Of a DNA stretch of 64,000 nucleotides, positions 1-10,560 are shown in pieces (within the stretch, counting starts at the first letter, position 1; each line of letters starts with the position of its first letter). The position numbers and the translations under genes were made by a program. The notes below the pieces were generated by a model. That model was not told the DNA's origin. It ran no database searches and saw only the letters and a program-made list of their open reading frames with translations. Source of the stretch: Lobosporangium transversale (Eukaryota > Mortierellomycota > Mortierellomycetes > Mortierellales > Mortierellaceae). The DNA is taken from NCBI RefSeq assembly GCF_002105155.1, contig NW_019029040.1, positions 1 to 64,000 on the forward strand. Direction: 5' to 3'.

Positions 1-162
1 ATAAAAATAGCCTAGGTATACAGTGCATTTTTTGGGACGCTGAATGCATGATACGTAAGTGGTAGTGCAATATAATCGATGGTCAGTGCACGTGATACCT
101 AATAAATTTATTCATTTGTAATTTCTGTAAAGGTCATGTGCACTACACTGCGCAAAGAACTG

Positions 163-203
163 CATAGAGTCCTCGCCAAAAAGTCATAAACTGGATATAT
201 TTT
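163..203 (+). repeat. Left terminal inverted repeat of Tc1-like element
   Basis: These 41 bases are the exact reverse complement of 2471-2511. The repeat holds the core CGCCAAAAAGTCATAAACTGG. Just outside, 150-160 (GCGCAAAGAAC) matches in inverted form a stretch near 2549-2560 on the far side, so an older, longer repeat may once have existed. Confidence 0.85.
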
Positions 204-2507
204 TCAGGCTTTTAAATTGAATAGAATACTTCCACTTTTAGACGCAGGAAAAATACGTACAAACTCAAAATTTTAATTTTTACGAGAGCGTTTTCGATTG
301 ATAAGAGGCTCGTCCTCAGACTCGCTATCCTCTATCACATTAAACATGCTTCCAGCATCTAGCGTAAGATCCACTATCTCAGGGCCTAGGGTAACAGCTT
401 CAGCTCGCTCTTGATTTAGTACTCTAATGAGTTCTGCATCCCACTCACTATTGTCGACTTTGAAAGTGTCACTAAGGTCCACAATAGGCTCGTTTTCATC
501 AAAAACCTCTTGATAAACCTCTTCGACTATTTCTTCCTGTGCATGACTCCTCTCGTTATAGTATCTCATGCCAATTTTCACAGACTTCTTCCATACAGAG
601 TAAAAGACTTTACACGGAATCTGGGAAAACAAGCTTAGTAGCCTTTTTTTCAGCAAGATGGATGTCATTGTCACCATTGCTCTCGAGGCAATTATGTTTT
701 TCACAACTGCCCAGATCTTCTCAATAGGTTGTAGCTCGCAATGGTAGGGTGGAGTCTTGAGGATTTCATGTCCACCATTCTCCTGGGCTATTTTACTGAT
801 AGAGAAATACGACTCATCAGGAAGAGCGTTAACCAATTCCATAAGCTCGTTTTTGTTCAGTGCTTTTCCATTTTCCCTTGTTGGAATAACAATCTCCTTG
901 CCCGTGAGCCACTCTTTGATAGTTTTCACAGTGTCGCTCTTGGTTGGTTTCCTGTTTTTCTTGTGAAAGTGATATGAAGCGCCATCAAGATGGATTTTAC
1001 AAGGGCCAAGTCCCATCTTATTGAGATTCTCACAAAGTCGCTTAAAGATACTATCGAACAAACTAGCGTTGAAGTTTCCATGATAATCGTGATCTGTTGC
1101 CACGACCCCTGCATTCCTGATCTCCTCAGGTACGTCATCCCACAGTTCAGCCTCCTGCTCTTGGCCTTTTTTTGATTGAGGCTTTGGTCCCTTTGATGGC
1201 CAAACATACACGCTATCATTAACGAATTTGCCTTCAACCTTTTTAGCAGCTTCATCATAATATACAATGAAGGCTGCAAATATAACCATGATTGGTTTCC
1301 TTCCTGCATCGTTAATGACACCACCGCCACTTTGCACCCAACGTCTTGCTGCAGCATGGTCAATGTGGCAGTAAGACTCGTCCAAGAAGACCTCTGGAGT
1401 CCTAGGCACCCAACTGCCGTCTACTAGTTTTAAATTCTTAAGACGGCGCTTCAGGTAAGTAGCTCGGAAGGCAATATTCTCCTTGGAGTCGTGCAAAAAG
1501 TTCTGTCGGACCCCTTTACCCCAATACAGTCCCATTTTACGGAGGTCGCGAGTGATTGATCTTGCTGATCTGTCGATTTCAAAGTCTTCTTTCAGTTGGT
1601 TTGCAATTAAACCCGCAGAATTAGGAGTCCCGCTCTTGTTTGATTCAACTATGATATTCAGCACCTTCGAGTTTAAATCCTTGTCCGCTTCTTTTTTAGG
1701 GCGACCAGTTCTTCCTCGCCCTGTCATTTCGACGATGCCTGTTTGTGCATATTTAATTGCTGCCACACAAGTGTTTCTCCCTACACCCATCAGAATCGAA
1801 AGGTCCATTGCTCTGTTGTCTGTCTTCTTAAACCAGTCTTGGACTGCTGGTGGCGCATTCATTATAGCATTATATGTATGAGCTATTATCGCGTATTCGT
1901 CTTTAGTAACGGACGCTTTACTGCGTGTAAATGCCTTTTTTCTCTCTCCAGTTTGTTTGTCTGACAAGAATGGATTTAAATCGAGGGTATTGGGACGCTC
2001 ACCGAATTGCTCTAATGAGGTAGAACTCCTTGGCTCGTTTCTGGGAGGAGTAATCCATTGATATTCGGTAGGAGACCTAATAGGGGAGAGATCGGCTTCA
2101 GTGGGCAGTTGTGGCGATCTTCGAGGCGGAGTGAAGGGTGTGCCTGAAATCATTTGGTCGATATTTCCTTCGCTATACCAACCACCAAGATCGTTGTATG
2201 AGAGTAGGTTATTGATATCAAAAGGGAAAGACATTTTACTATCTGAAGATTGCGAATAAAGTAGGTTGACAATGAGGATGAGATCGAGAATGAGATTGAG
2301 AATGATGTTCCCATTTCTCGCAAATTCTAATATTTCTAATTAAAAACGAAGATTGAATTGGTTTGGTGGCCATGCATCTAATTCATTCCTTCTATTCAAA
2401 AAATATATGCATTTTTGTCTTCGTACGTAAATTTTTATTTTTCAAATTTTTAATTCAAATTGAGTATTGTAAAATATATCCAGTTTATGACTTTTTGGCG
2501 AGGACTC
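167..2507 (-). mobile_element. Tc1/mariner-like (IS630-Tc1) DNA transposon
   Basis: The element is bounded by 37-bp perfect terminal inverted repeats that begin GAGTCCTCGCC on the left and end GGCGAGGACTC on the right. Each outer end touches a TA dinucleotide (165-166 and 2508-2509), as expected for the TA target duplication of this superfamily. Between them lies one long reverse-strand transposase frame without stops. The matching sequence actually runs 4 bp further out on each side (CATA/TATG), so the exact boundary is uncertain by a few bases. An intact frame and perfect repeats suggest a young, possibly still active insertion; activity itself is inference. Confidence 0.8.
273..2234 (-). 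CDS. Tc1/mariner-type DDE transposase, 653 aa
   Basis: This uninterrupted frame should encode the enzyme that cuts and pastes the surrounding transposon. Residues 1-100 are polar and poorly conserved. Residues 110-240 contain helix-turn-helix-like DNA-binding segments with an AT-hook-like stretch (GRGRTGRPKK, 172-181). The catalytic triad of the DDE_3/IS630 fold is visible: D285 in FLDESYCH, D417 in KIHLDGASYH, and E500 in PPYHCELQPIEKIW, the last being the usual PxLNPIExxW motif. The spacing between the first two acids (132 residues) and the last two (83) is longer than in classic Tc1 (about 90 and 34-35), so this is a large fungal subtype. The ATG at 2234 lies inside the right repeat boundary and no intron is needed. 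The C-terminus is acidic and ends in a basic KRSRK cluster, a possible nuclear signal. Confidence 0.88.
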   Translation of the reverse strand: MSFPFDINNLLSYNDLGGWYSEGNIDQMISGTPFTPPRRSPQLPTEADLSPIRSPTEYQWITPPRNEPRSSTSLEQFGERPNTLDLNPFLSDKQTGERKKAFTRSKASVTKDEYAIIAHTYNAIMNAPPAVQDWFKKTDNRAMDLSILMGVGRNTCVAAIKYAQTGIVEMTGRGRTGRPKKEADKDLNSKVLNIIVESNKSGTPNSAGLIANQLKEDFEIDRSARSITRDLRKMGLYWGKGVRQNFLHDSKENIAFRATYLKRRLKNLKLVDGSWVPRTPEVFLDESYCHIDHAAARRWVQSGGGVINDAGRKPIMVIFAAFIVYYDEAAKKVEGKFVNDSVYVWPSKGPKPQSKKGQEQEAELWDDVPEEIRNAGVVATDHDYHGNFNASLFDSIFKRLCENLNKMGLGPCKIHLDGASYHFHKKNRKPTKSDTVKTIKEWLTGKEIVIPTRENGKALNKNELMELVNALPDESYFSISKIAQENGGHEILKTPPYHCELQPIEKIWAVVKNIIASRAMVTMTSILLKKRLLSLFSQIPCKVFYSVWKKSVKIGMRYYNERSHAQEEIVEEVYQEVFDENEPIVDLSDTFKVDNSEWDAELIRVLNQERAEAVTLGPEIVDLTLDAGSMFNVIEDSESEDEPLINRKRSRKN

Positions 2508-2511
2508 TATG
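2471..2511 (-). repeat. Right terminal inverted repeat of Tc1-like element
   Basis: Perfect inverted partner of 163-203. Immediately outside it about 36 bp are present that have no counterpart on the left before the inverted GTTCTTTGCGC block resumes, which looks like an insertion into the right flank or a longer ancestral repeat. Confidence 0.85.
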
Positions 2512-2537
2512 AACTTCGTCCTCAGGCTGGTGACGAG
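2511..2537 (+). repeat. 27-bp dispersed repeat, copy 1
   Basis: This stretch matches 6381-6407 with one mismatch (GAACTTCGTCCTCAG then R then CTGGTGACGAG). Here it lies just outside the right inverted repeat of the Tc1-like element. A match this long is not expected by chance in 64 kb. Confidence 0.6.
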
Positions 2538-2555
2538 ACTGAGAAATGAGTTCTT

Positions 2556-2684
2556 TGCGCCAGAGGGTCAAGCTTGTCGCTCTTTTTGGCTAGACTCTTT
2601 CAAATATAAATGGTTTACTTAACAAAATTCTTATAATTGAAAAGGACTAACCAAAAAGAGTGACAAGCTTGACCCTCTGCTGCG
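2556..2684. repeat. Small foldback (MITE-like) element
   Basis: Two roughly 38-bp arms (2556-2593 and 2647-2684) are inverted copies of each other with two mismatches and a 2-bp gap. Both contain AGAGGGTCAAGCTTGTC. The loop between them is about 53 bp of AT-rich sequence. There is no reading frame. It sits directly beside the right end of the Tc1-like element. It could be a non-autonomous transposon or a regulatory hairpin; no second copy was found in the window. Confidence 0.6.
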
Positions 2685-3055
2685 CACTAAAGATTGTCAC
2701 GTCACAATGACCCAGAAAATGGCACGTGGCTGATTTGAAAAAAATATTTTCTCACGCAAAAGCCTAACCTTGAAATAAAGGAACAAATTTATCAGTTGTC
2801 GCTCCTTTCTTTCCTTTGCTCCACTTCATTTTCGCCACCTTTTTCATATTTCACCACTTACCTCTTTTATTCATTCCAAGCCTTCATTTATTGCCTTTTT
2901 TTTCCTTTCCTTCTTTTTTTTTTTGCCTTACACATTTTTCATTATTGTTTCCATATCGTGACCACGGGTGAAAGAGTAAGAATATACCTTTGCCTATTTA
3001 GCCATCATTCTCCCTGCATTTCAACCACACTCAGTCCCACTCATCTTAATTTTCA
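2685..3055 (+). promoter_or_regulatory. Upstream region of the Crinkler gene
   Basis: No coding frame is supported here. Positions 2800-2990 are strongly pyrimidine-rich on the coding strand (TTTCCTT, TTTCATT tracts), a common feature of fungal 5' regions and transcript leaders. No convincing TATA box was seen. Confidence 0.3.
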
Positions 3056-5497
3056 ATGGCCACCACAAGGAGCTCAACACAAAAAAACATGGCTGCAAAT
3101 GATTCCACAGAGAACCAAGCACAAAAAAAAATGACTGCAAATAAGCCTGAGGATGCCTCCACACTCAATAAACGAAAAAGAGTAAACCAGCACCCACAAC
3201 GAAAAAAGTGCGCACTTCTACTGCTGAACTGCGTTGTCGAGGGAGAAGCAACGTCGTTCCCAGTAGAGATTTTCTGCGATAAAACGGTCGGGATGCTCAA
3301 GCAAGCCATCAAGGTAGCAAAGAAGCCAGAACTTGATCATGTTGCTGCAGATAAGCTCATCCTCTACAAGGTCTCCATCCCTGACAAAGGCGAGGCCATC
3401 TTTGAGTCAGAAATCGAGTCAAAAGAGGCTCTCACAATCGCGTCAATGGAGCTCGGGGAGATATTTAATTCTGAACTTCCAAAGGAAACTATCCATGTTT
3501 TTGTCAAGCCACCACAGCGAGGTATATCCTTGGCTCTTGATGGACTGATTGTTGATATTTTCAGCTGATGAAGCTTGGTTTGTATCTTAAACGGCCATGT
3601 GCATAATATCACCATTTGGTTTGTGTCTTGATAACTCAACGTTCTTTCTCATTATTCGCTTTTGATACTTAGGTCAGAAAAGAAAACAAGATGGAGATTC
3701 TGGTGAGTGCTTTTGGCCGAGAATCTGGTTATTGATCATTTTAGAGTGATGTGCAATAAATCAAAAATATTGACTTTGATCACTCTATCTCCTTTATCAG
3801 AGTCACCCTCTAAAAAAGCTCGTCCAAGTATAGGTAGCAGAAGTGCTCTTACGGATGCGATTACAGAAGCAGGACTTGTAACGAAAGGGATAGTGAATGG
3901 TGACCCTGTAATCTCGCCTCTAAACTCGAAAGAGAGGGTCAAGCTGCTTTCGTACATGGGGGAGGAGTTATCAGGAGATAGTATTTACTGCAGCATTATT
4001 AGCGTGGCTTGCGAGCTCCGAAATTCTGGTGGTATCAAGGATTCCAAAATATTGACTGCCCCTGAGGGTCGTATCTTCCCTATTGCTAAAACAAGGCATC
4101 TTTATATCAGAGATGAATATAAAGAGCTTTATGACCATATTACATCCAAATTAAGTACCCCTCATGAAGTAACTCGTTTGAACCGACTCTTTGTCACTGG
4201 AACGCCTGGAATTGGGAAGTCAGCCTTTTTGGTCTATTTTGCCATCCGCCTCCTTGCCGAACACGATGAGGAAAATCCACCGATTATTATTTTCCATGAG
4301 AAGCAGAGTACCGAATGTTATGCCTACGGAGGAACAACTTGCCGACGTTATGGGGAGAGAGTAGATTTCAAAAATTTCCTTGACCAACGTGAAACGTGGT
4401 ATTTAGTTGATAGTGGTGAAAATCCTCAACCAGGTGAAGCCAGGACGATATTTTCAGCATCGCCAAGAACTCTCTATGGGCATTACGATGAACTCACCAA
4501 GGAAAATACACCAAATAGCTACTATCACATGTCACTCTGGAGTCTGGATGAGCTTAAGGAATGTAGAGCCAATGTAAAGTTTTTTCATGTAGTGAGTGAA
4601 GCATTTTTGGAGGAGCTTTTTTACGACTTGGGGGGCGTGCCAAGACAGGTTCTACAGGCTCCAGCCGACGTACTATCCGATAATCAAAAATATACTGAGC
4701 GTGCTAAAAAAGCTGCGTTTCTCCGCGTCAATGATGCCATTAGAACACTCGAGAAACCAGCAGATCTTCTAAGCCTCTTTGCACGAGGAAAAGATGCGAG
4801 TGGATTTAGTTGTTTACTACATAGAGTCCCCACTTCTGACCATCTCGACTTCTACCTGGTGTGGGCATCTCGTTGGGTCGAATCACAGATTATGGACAAA
4901 ATAAAAGATGACACGTGGGTCGATGTGTTGGCGAGACTTGTCAAAGGCGGAGAGGATATAGATAAAGGCCCACTATTTGAAATCTATGCTCATCACTTAT
5001 TTCGACGTGGTGATATTAGATTTCCCTTTAGGGATCTCCAGTCAGGCGAAACAGGATTTCTTGATTTTCCAGCAAATCCAGAAGAGGTGTTTATCCGGAC
5101 TTCAGAGGAATTATCAGGGCTCACTCAAGCAGCTGGCAAGTTGTTTGTACCAAAACATTCTAAATTTCCGTGCATTGATTTTGCATTGGGACCCAACGAG
5201 CTATTTCAGATCACAGTATCAGAGAAGCATCCGATCAAGCAAGCACCATTCAGGAAGATAATTGATTATATTACTGGAGACCAATCAAAGTCGAAGGGAA
5301 GTGATGATATTTTCCTCTATTTTGTGGTGCCAGGAGACGTATATGGCGATTTTAAAGTTCAGAACTTTCTTACCGCCAGAAATACGGTCGTCCAGAAGCC
5401 ATATAAATGCTTAAAACATGTAAGTCAGCGTGTCATAAAAATCGACATCGAAGCTGCATATTCAGGAGGATCAGCCGGTACGAATCTGGAGAATTAA
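3056..5497 (+). CDS. Crinkler (CRN)-type protein, NTPase plus nuclease-like domain, 730 aa
   Basis: Predicted exons are 3056-3521, 3673-3702 (30 nt) and 3801-5497; the phases fit exactly. Residues 50-152 form the ubiquitin-like CRN header (ALLLLNCVVEG, then a TVGMLKQAI helix and a KLILYKVSIP strand). The micro-exon and the start of exon 3 join basic clusters QKRK and PSKKARP at 157-174 into a bipartite-type nuclear signal. Residues 290-315 carry a P-loop, GTPGIGKS at 299-306, of the AAA-like NTPase found in CRN/RHS-type proteins. Near 622-645 lies the PD-(D/E)XK-like nuclease segment (IDFALGPNELFQITVSE). There is no signal peptide. CRNs are host-directed effectors in oomycetes and chytrids, but in Mucoromycota and other free-living groups they are also thought to act inside the cell in conflict with rivals or mobile DNA. 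Which applies here is unknown. Confidence 0.82.
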
Positions 5498-6138
5498 ATC
5501 GAATAGCAATCAAGTGGATGGAAAATTATCTTTTTTTAAAAAAAGCATTATACCCGTTCCTTGAGGATTTTTTACAATGGTTCATTCTTTATGAATGAAG
5601 CCATCATTATCCACTTACCCTTTATGCAAAAGTCAAGGTAGTGTTCTAGGGGGATCTAAGGGTGCAATAAAGGTATCTTTATTCAGGGGGAACTATGCTA
5701 CAGAACTAGATAGAAAAGTAGACCTATTTATACTAGTTAATGTCCTGTTGCAAGGAATGCTCTAGAAATATGGGCGAAATACTATGTTGGACAAAATTAT
5801 TATAGTGATTTCGCTTGCACTTTAGACAAAGGCGGTAGCGCTTTTAAATCGGTCCTACACACATACTTATTGAGGGCCCGTCATAACCGCTGTTGCATAT
5901 TTCGTTTAATTGCAGCCCTCCAGCCCACATAAATAGGATCTTTATATATAGAAAACAAATGAATAAATGCTCGGATAATGTGGTGCTGCGTGCAATGTTT
6001 TAACCTAATTGATATTGCTTATACATGATCTCTGTCACTCAGGAAATTAAAACAAAACCTGTGAGGAAAAAATAAACCTCAACGTGCAGATTATTATTTT
6101 TTGCCAGTAAAAAACCTCTGCGATACTCTCTATGAGCG
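5498..6138. other. Gene-free spacer
   Basis: AT-rich downstream region of the Crinkler gene with only short frames in either strand. No RNA gene, inverted repeat or recognisable protein remnant was seen. Confidence 0.5.
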
Positions 6139-7330
6139 TTATGATGCCATTCTCTTGGACCGTGTTATTCGTCTATTTTTTGAGTTGGCTTTATCAGATG
6201 GCTGTACCTTTTTTTGGCTTATTAACCTCTGGTGTTGCTTCAGGAGATGCTTCGACTCGGGAATTTTTTCAAATTTAAAAAAGAGACCTCCAGCCAAAAT
6301 GTCAAGTTTGGTCCCAGCCTGAGAGAGAAGTGTCTGCAAGAGCAAGCCAGATTTGCCTTTCAGTACGTGCATGTGCACATGAACTTCGTCCTCAGACTGG
6401 TGACGAGCCTTGCTCAGGCCCTCTGTAACCAAGATTTCTGTTTGGTTTAGGATTCGCATAATTGTCATACGGATGTGGTGCTTTTGATTGTGGTCTTTTA
6501 GCTTTCAGTACAGCACTTGGCGCTGCTTTTTTAAAGAATAATTAATAGCCAAAATTTTGTGAATTAAAGATGAATGTTTGTTTTCATCAAAAGGTGAGCC
6601 AAAGGTGAGCCGGTAGGGCACTCAACAATTGTGTTGATATTTAGTTTACTTCTTTTTTGTTCTAGGTTTTTACCAAGAATATTCTAGGGTTTATCATCGG
6701 CTGCTTGAGCTCTGATCCCTAATTGATAGGGATGATGGTTCTCAACTCTTCCAGGATGGTTCCTTTGTTTAGGAAAGGACTCTATAGTATTCTTTAATTG
6801 ATCTTGGGTTTCAGCCTCAGGAAGCGACCGTTCTTCGTTTGGTGCAACAACAAGTTGCCTAGTTTTGTTCATGGCTTCCTGGATATCAGTCAGATCTTTG
6901 ATCATTTGATAATGGACCTCAGCCATGTCGAGTTTGTCAGTGAGAGCTTTGTTCATCTGCTCAAACTTCAGTCTAGCTGCTTCAGCATCTTCGGTAGGAA
7001 GGGCTGGATTGATGATTGCCGCATTGTAATGAACGGTCGTCTTCATCTTCTCATCCAAACAATTTTGGTAATTGACATCAGCTTGAATGAGTCATTCTTT
7101 TAGCTGGTTCAACAGTGCTTGGGATGGGGCTTCCGCTTCCGCAAGCGTTGGTAGAGATCTGGCTCGGGGTTGATCCAAGTAGAGGGATTATCGTCTCCTC
7201 CGGTAGGATAGAAGTAACGACCATAAGGTAGGTGCCAGGCGGCGTAGTTTATCACGTTCCAGATTTGGAAGCAAATCAACAAAAGATCGCCCTGATTTAC
7301 AATGCCCTGTCTCTCAATAAAAATAAACAT
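6139..7330 (-). pseudogene. Decayed hypothetical gene
   Basis: Three consecutive reverse-strand frames (7330-7109, 7058-6684, 6468-6139) may be pieces of one gene. The first reads through FPTGG- and PEPDLYQR-like sequence. The second frame continues upstream of its first Met through one in-frame TGA into a codon stretch reading AEAEAPSQALLNQL, which overlaps the end of the first piece in another frame. The second piece is helix-rich and charged (EDAEAARLKFEQMNKAL, DIQEAMNKTRQL), the third is basic at its end. A frameshift plus a stop, or unrecognised introns, would explain the breaks. No family is recognised; it could be a relic of a mobile element or a fast-evolving fungal gene. Confidence 0.3.
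6381..6407 (+). repeat. 27-bp dispersed repeat, copy 2
   Basis: Second copy of the sequence at 2511-2537, with one mismatch, here inside a decayed reverse-strand reading frame. In that frame it encodes RHQSEDEVH. Confidence 0.6.
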
Positions 7331-8331
7331 TCAAGTGGGGCTGAATAGTGAGGCATATCTTTTAATGACACGAGCAGTAGCATACCTTGATGCCCTATGT
7401 ATTTAGCTGCGCTCACACAACTATACAGCTCTGGTTATTTCCCAGACAGATTCAATGCTCTGTTCCTTACTCAATGATTTCGGACCACTGGTAGACGCGC
7501 GCTGTTACAGGTACTTAACGTGTTGCAACGCGTTTACACTTATAAGGACATAAAATCCAAAACAGTGATGGGGAAGGAGAGCCTAGAAATGGTGAAGAGG
7601 AAGAAGGATTTCAGTAGAATTAGTTACTCTTTGATCTACTGAATTATAAAACTGCAACAAAAAAGAAAAAAAAAAAGGTGATGATAATAAATGGTACAAA
7701 AGGAACAACAGGGTAGCGCGGATGAATACGAACGCGTCTATTGAGACTATACAACCCAGCTATGGTGAAGGAGTCCTATATCCGTATCTTTGTTGACTTA
7801 TGCATGCGACGAGACTCAACCCATCCCGCCACGATCCACCCTTACCATACCAATAATTCACATTCATCAGCTAGTTTAAAGTGTGTACCCGAGCTACCTT
7901 TAACATGATAATGTGATAATGAGGGCTACTTGAGTCTACTAGATAAGCCGCACTGGGTGTTATTCATTTGCACAAACAATCAGTAACTCAAGGATGTTTA
8001 AGTTCTAAAGGGCACAGCCCGGTGGCCTTTATCTACTTTGTCGCTTCTTTGTTTTTTTTTTTGTTTTTTTTTTTTTTTTTTTTTTTCAGTGGAGAATAAG
8101 TAACGTTGGCCACAGGGGACAGGATGACGATACCCCATGATTGGCCTTCCAAAATAGCACTTTTAAATGAACTTGATTGATACATTATGTATAAAGAGTT
8201 CCTTGAGATGCAAAAGCTGGCTATAATATCATTTCAATCAAAATGTAAAGTTTATTTTAATTTCATATCTTATGACTATGACCAAGGCTATTGTCCTCCA
8301 TACCAGGCGAAGCTATGACAATGCATTTAAT
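7331..8331. other. Gene-free spacer with T tract
   Basis: No supported gene. A near-pure T run covers 8052-8086 (one internal G). The rest is AT-rich with no frame over 60 codons and no tRNA-like fold seen. Confidence 0.5.
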
Positions 8332-9832
8332 CTATTGGTAGAATATTCTATATGACATAAAAAAGCTTTCCAGCCCCTCATTGTTCAGATCACCATTCAC
8401 CCATCTAAACCTTGGCCAGTTGTTCACCATCCATTTCGCATCCTCAAGCTGCATTTGCTGGTAGCGATCACTTCTGAAGCTTAGCGTATGTAGTCTCTTC
8501 AGATTAGCTAGTTCATCCAGACCTGTTCTTAATCTCAAGTCCAATGTCCGTCTACGTAGATTCTTTGGGCACCTTAGGTCAAGATACTCTAGTCGAGTCA
8601 ACTTACCAAGCTGTCTAAACGCGATGCGTGCCTTTGCCATGCCTTCTTCAGTCTTTTGATCAACATCCGCCTCAAGATGAATAATCAGGTGAGTCAACCC
8701 AGTACTAACCCATTCTGCTCCATTGACAATCTCTGCCACCGTAATTTTAAGTCCTTCCAGTCTTTTCAGTCGTGGACAATTTGATAAAATAGTCTGAGCA
8801 ACACCACTGTTGTTTGTCTCAAATACCAACATCTCAACTGTCTCACAGAGTCTCCAAAGCCTTGTCTTTATTAGCCGTCCATTATCCATCACCTCTTGCT
8901 TGTCAGCTAGCAACTCCTGCAAAGAGAGCTGACTAGATTCATAAATAGAGACGTTTAGCCGTTTTAATTCAGTCATCCGTCTGAGAAGTGCTGCCAAATC
9001 CTTGTCTTTTATCATCTCCTCAAAGAAATACAGAGCTGACAAATTATTCAGAGTCCAAGGATGCCGAAGGAGCACTACCTTGTAGAAGTCTGGTTGATCT
9101 TGGTCGTTCCAGCTCTGAATGTGCAATGAACACAGTGCTGGACAACTCCTTACAAACATCCCGAGACAATACCAGTTACTGTACGGATGCGGAGGGTCGA
9201 CTATCCGGACATACTCAATATGCAGTGTGTGTATATTTGGGAAAAATATACTCGCTGTTCTCGCCACTTAGAAAGCTGATAGGTAGCTGGCGAATGGCTA
9301 TATACCTCAATTCCAAGTGCCTAACTTTCTTGCAGACTTGAAGGAAGAGGTCGGCTGCAACATCGATATCGTTGCGATTAACCTCCAAGTGGTTGAGGTT
9401 GGTGCATTCTAGCAAAGCTTCCCAGAAACCTGGCGGATACTCAACATAATCGCTCAGTTGAAAGCTAGTGATGATGAAGCTATGGGCCTTAATCTGGTTG
9501 ATAAGGTGGACCGGTGTGGGCCATGAGCACTGTCCTTTGTATGCGATGGACTGAAGCCTCTGTAACGACTCAAACTCCTCTGGGAAAGGAACTTTAAATG
9601 CGTAGCTTTCAAATGTAATCTCTTCAATGTATTCCTTGTGCCTCTGTACTGCTTTACTGCTAGGATCTCTTTGCGGTCCGACAATGATTTTCCTCCATAT
9701 GAGGCTGATAAAAGTCCTATGAAAAGCCTTGGAGACGCGGATACAGTTTAAAATGTCCTTTTGGTCGAGCAGTTCACCAATGGGTAAGAGAATTTCTGGA
9801 ATCTCGAAGGGATTCAGCTTAAGGTTGTCCAT
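8332..9832 (-). pseudogene. F-box/LRR protein, copy A, frameshifted
   Basis: This is the first of three tandem paralogues. It starts at the ATG at 9832 (MDNLKLNPFEIPEI), the same start as copies B and C; the upstream extension of the frame is not shared. Residues 5-50 form an F-box-like segment (PEILLPIGELLDQKDILNC, then SKAFHR and LIWRKI), which in SCF ubiquitin ligases binds Skp1. The rest is a degenerate leucine-rich repeat region for substrate binding. The frame breaks at 9242-9246, where a run of five A replaces the four A of copies B and C; after the shift, the protein continues to 8332 with full similarity. A single-base error in the assembly would restore it, so it may be functional; otherwise it is a recent pseudogene. 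Confidence 0.72.
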
Positions 9833-10560
9833 GTTACGAAGAGATGGAGTCGATGAGACATGAGAGTGAAGGAAAAAAAAATGTGACTGGATTTGCGCTG
9901 CTAAACTGGTGAGCAGCATTGAATGATTGCAGACATGGATATAGTCGGATATAGTCCACAAAGCTCTTTTGAACAAGAGAGTCGTCTAGCATCCCGTCAA
10001 ACACTCAGCAATTGCTATCCATGCACAATTTGTTCATAGCGTGGATAAGAGAGGGACAAGACTGATGAATACTCAAAGCTGAGATGTATAGCTGTGAAAG
10101 TAAAAGTTCGACGCTGAACCTGGCAACGGCACAACAGCGGTAGGAGCATTCTAGGGACCATTGTATACTCTCTCTATACCAACGCTGTGAAAAGAACCGT
10201 ATAAGAGAAAGGAGCAATAGTAAGGAAAAGAAGGAGGAATCAAACGAAAGCGAGATTCAGCCATCTCTTCAACCTGCTGCACAACTCGTTAGGCAGCAAT
10301 AAAATATAAAATAAAGCCCCTATTTTGAGACATATGCATGGTGCGTAGGCTATTCAACTTGGGAAGTTATTCTTTATTGGGTAGTTTCTGCGATGCAATG
10401 CTCTGTACATATTTTTATTGCTGTGGTGGTTCTTATACCATCATTATCATTTAGATCGTATAGCGATTGTCAGGAAGTAGAAATGCACTAAAAGGCCCAT
10501 GTGTAAGATCTCCATCTCTATATCAGAGTATGATCTGATAATACTTTCCTCTATAATCCA
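9833..10560. other. Spacer A-B, duplicated with the F-box genes
   Basis: No gene. About 10140-10500 is clearly related to 12240-12600 in the next spacer (shared blocks such as CCATTGTA, ACTCTCTCTATA, CAACGCTGTGAAAAG and CACAACTCGTTAGGCAGC), showing that the promoter region was duplicated along with the gene. Confidence 0.65.

Noticed and set aside
19..45. TATACAGTGCA sequence as a second Tc1-type end
   Set aside because: Resembles a Tc1 end (TA then CAGTGC) but no inverted partner was found.
926..1363. 145-codon reverse frame
   Set aside because: Lies inside the transposase gene in another frame; no own features.
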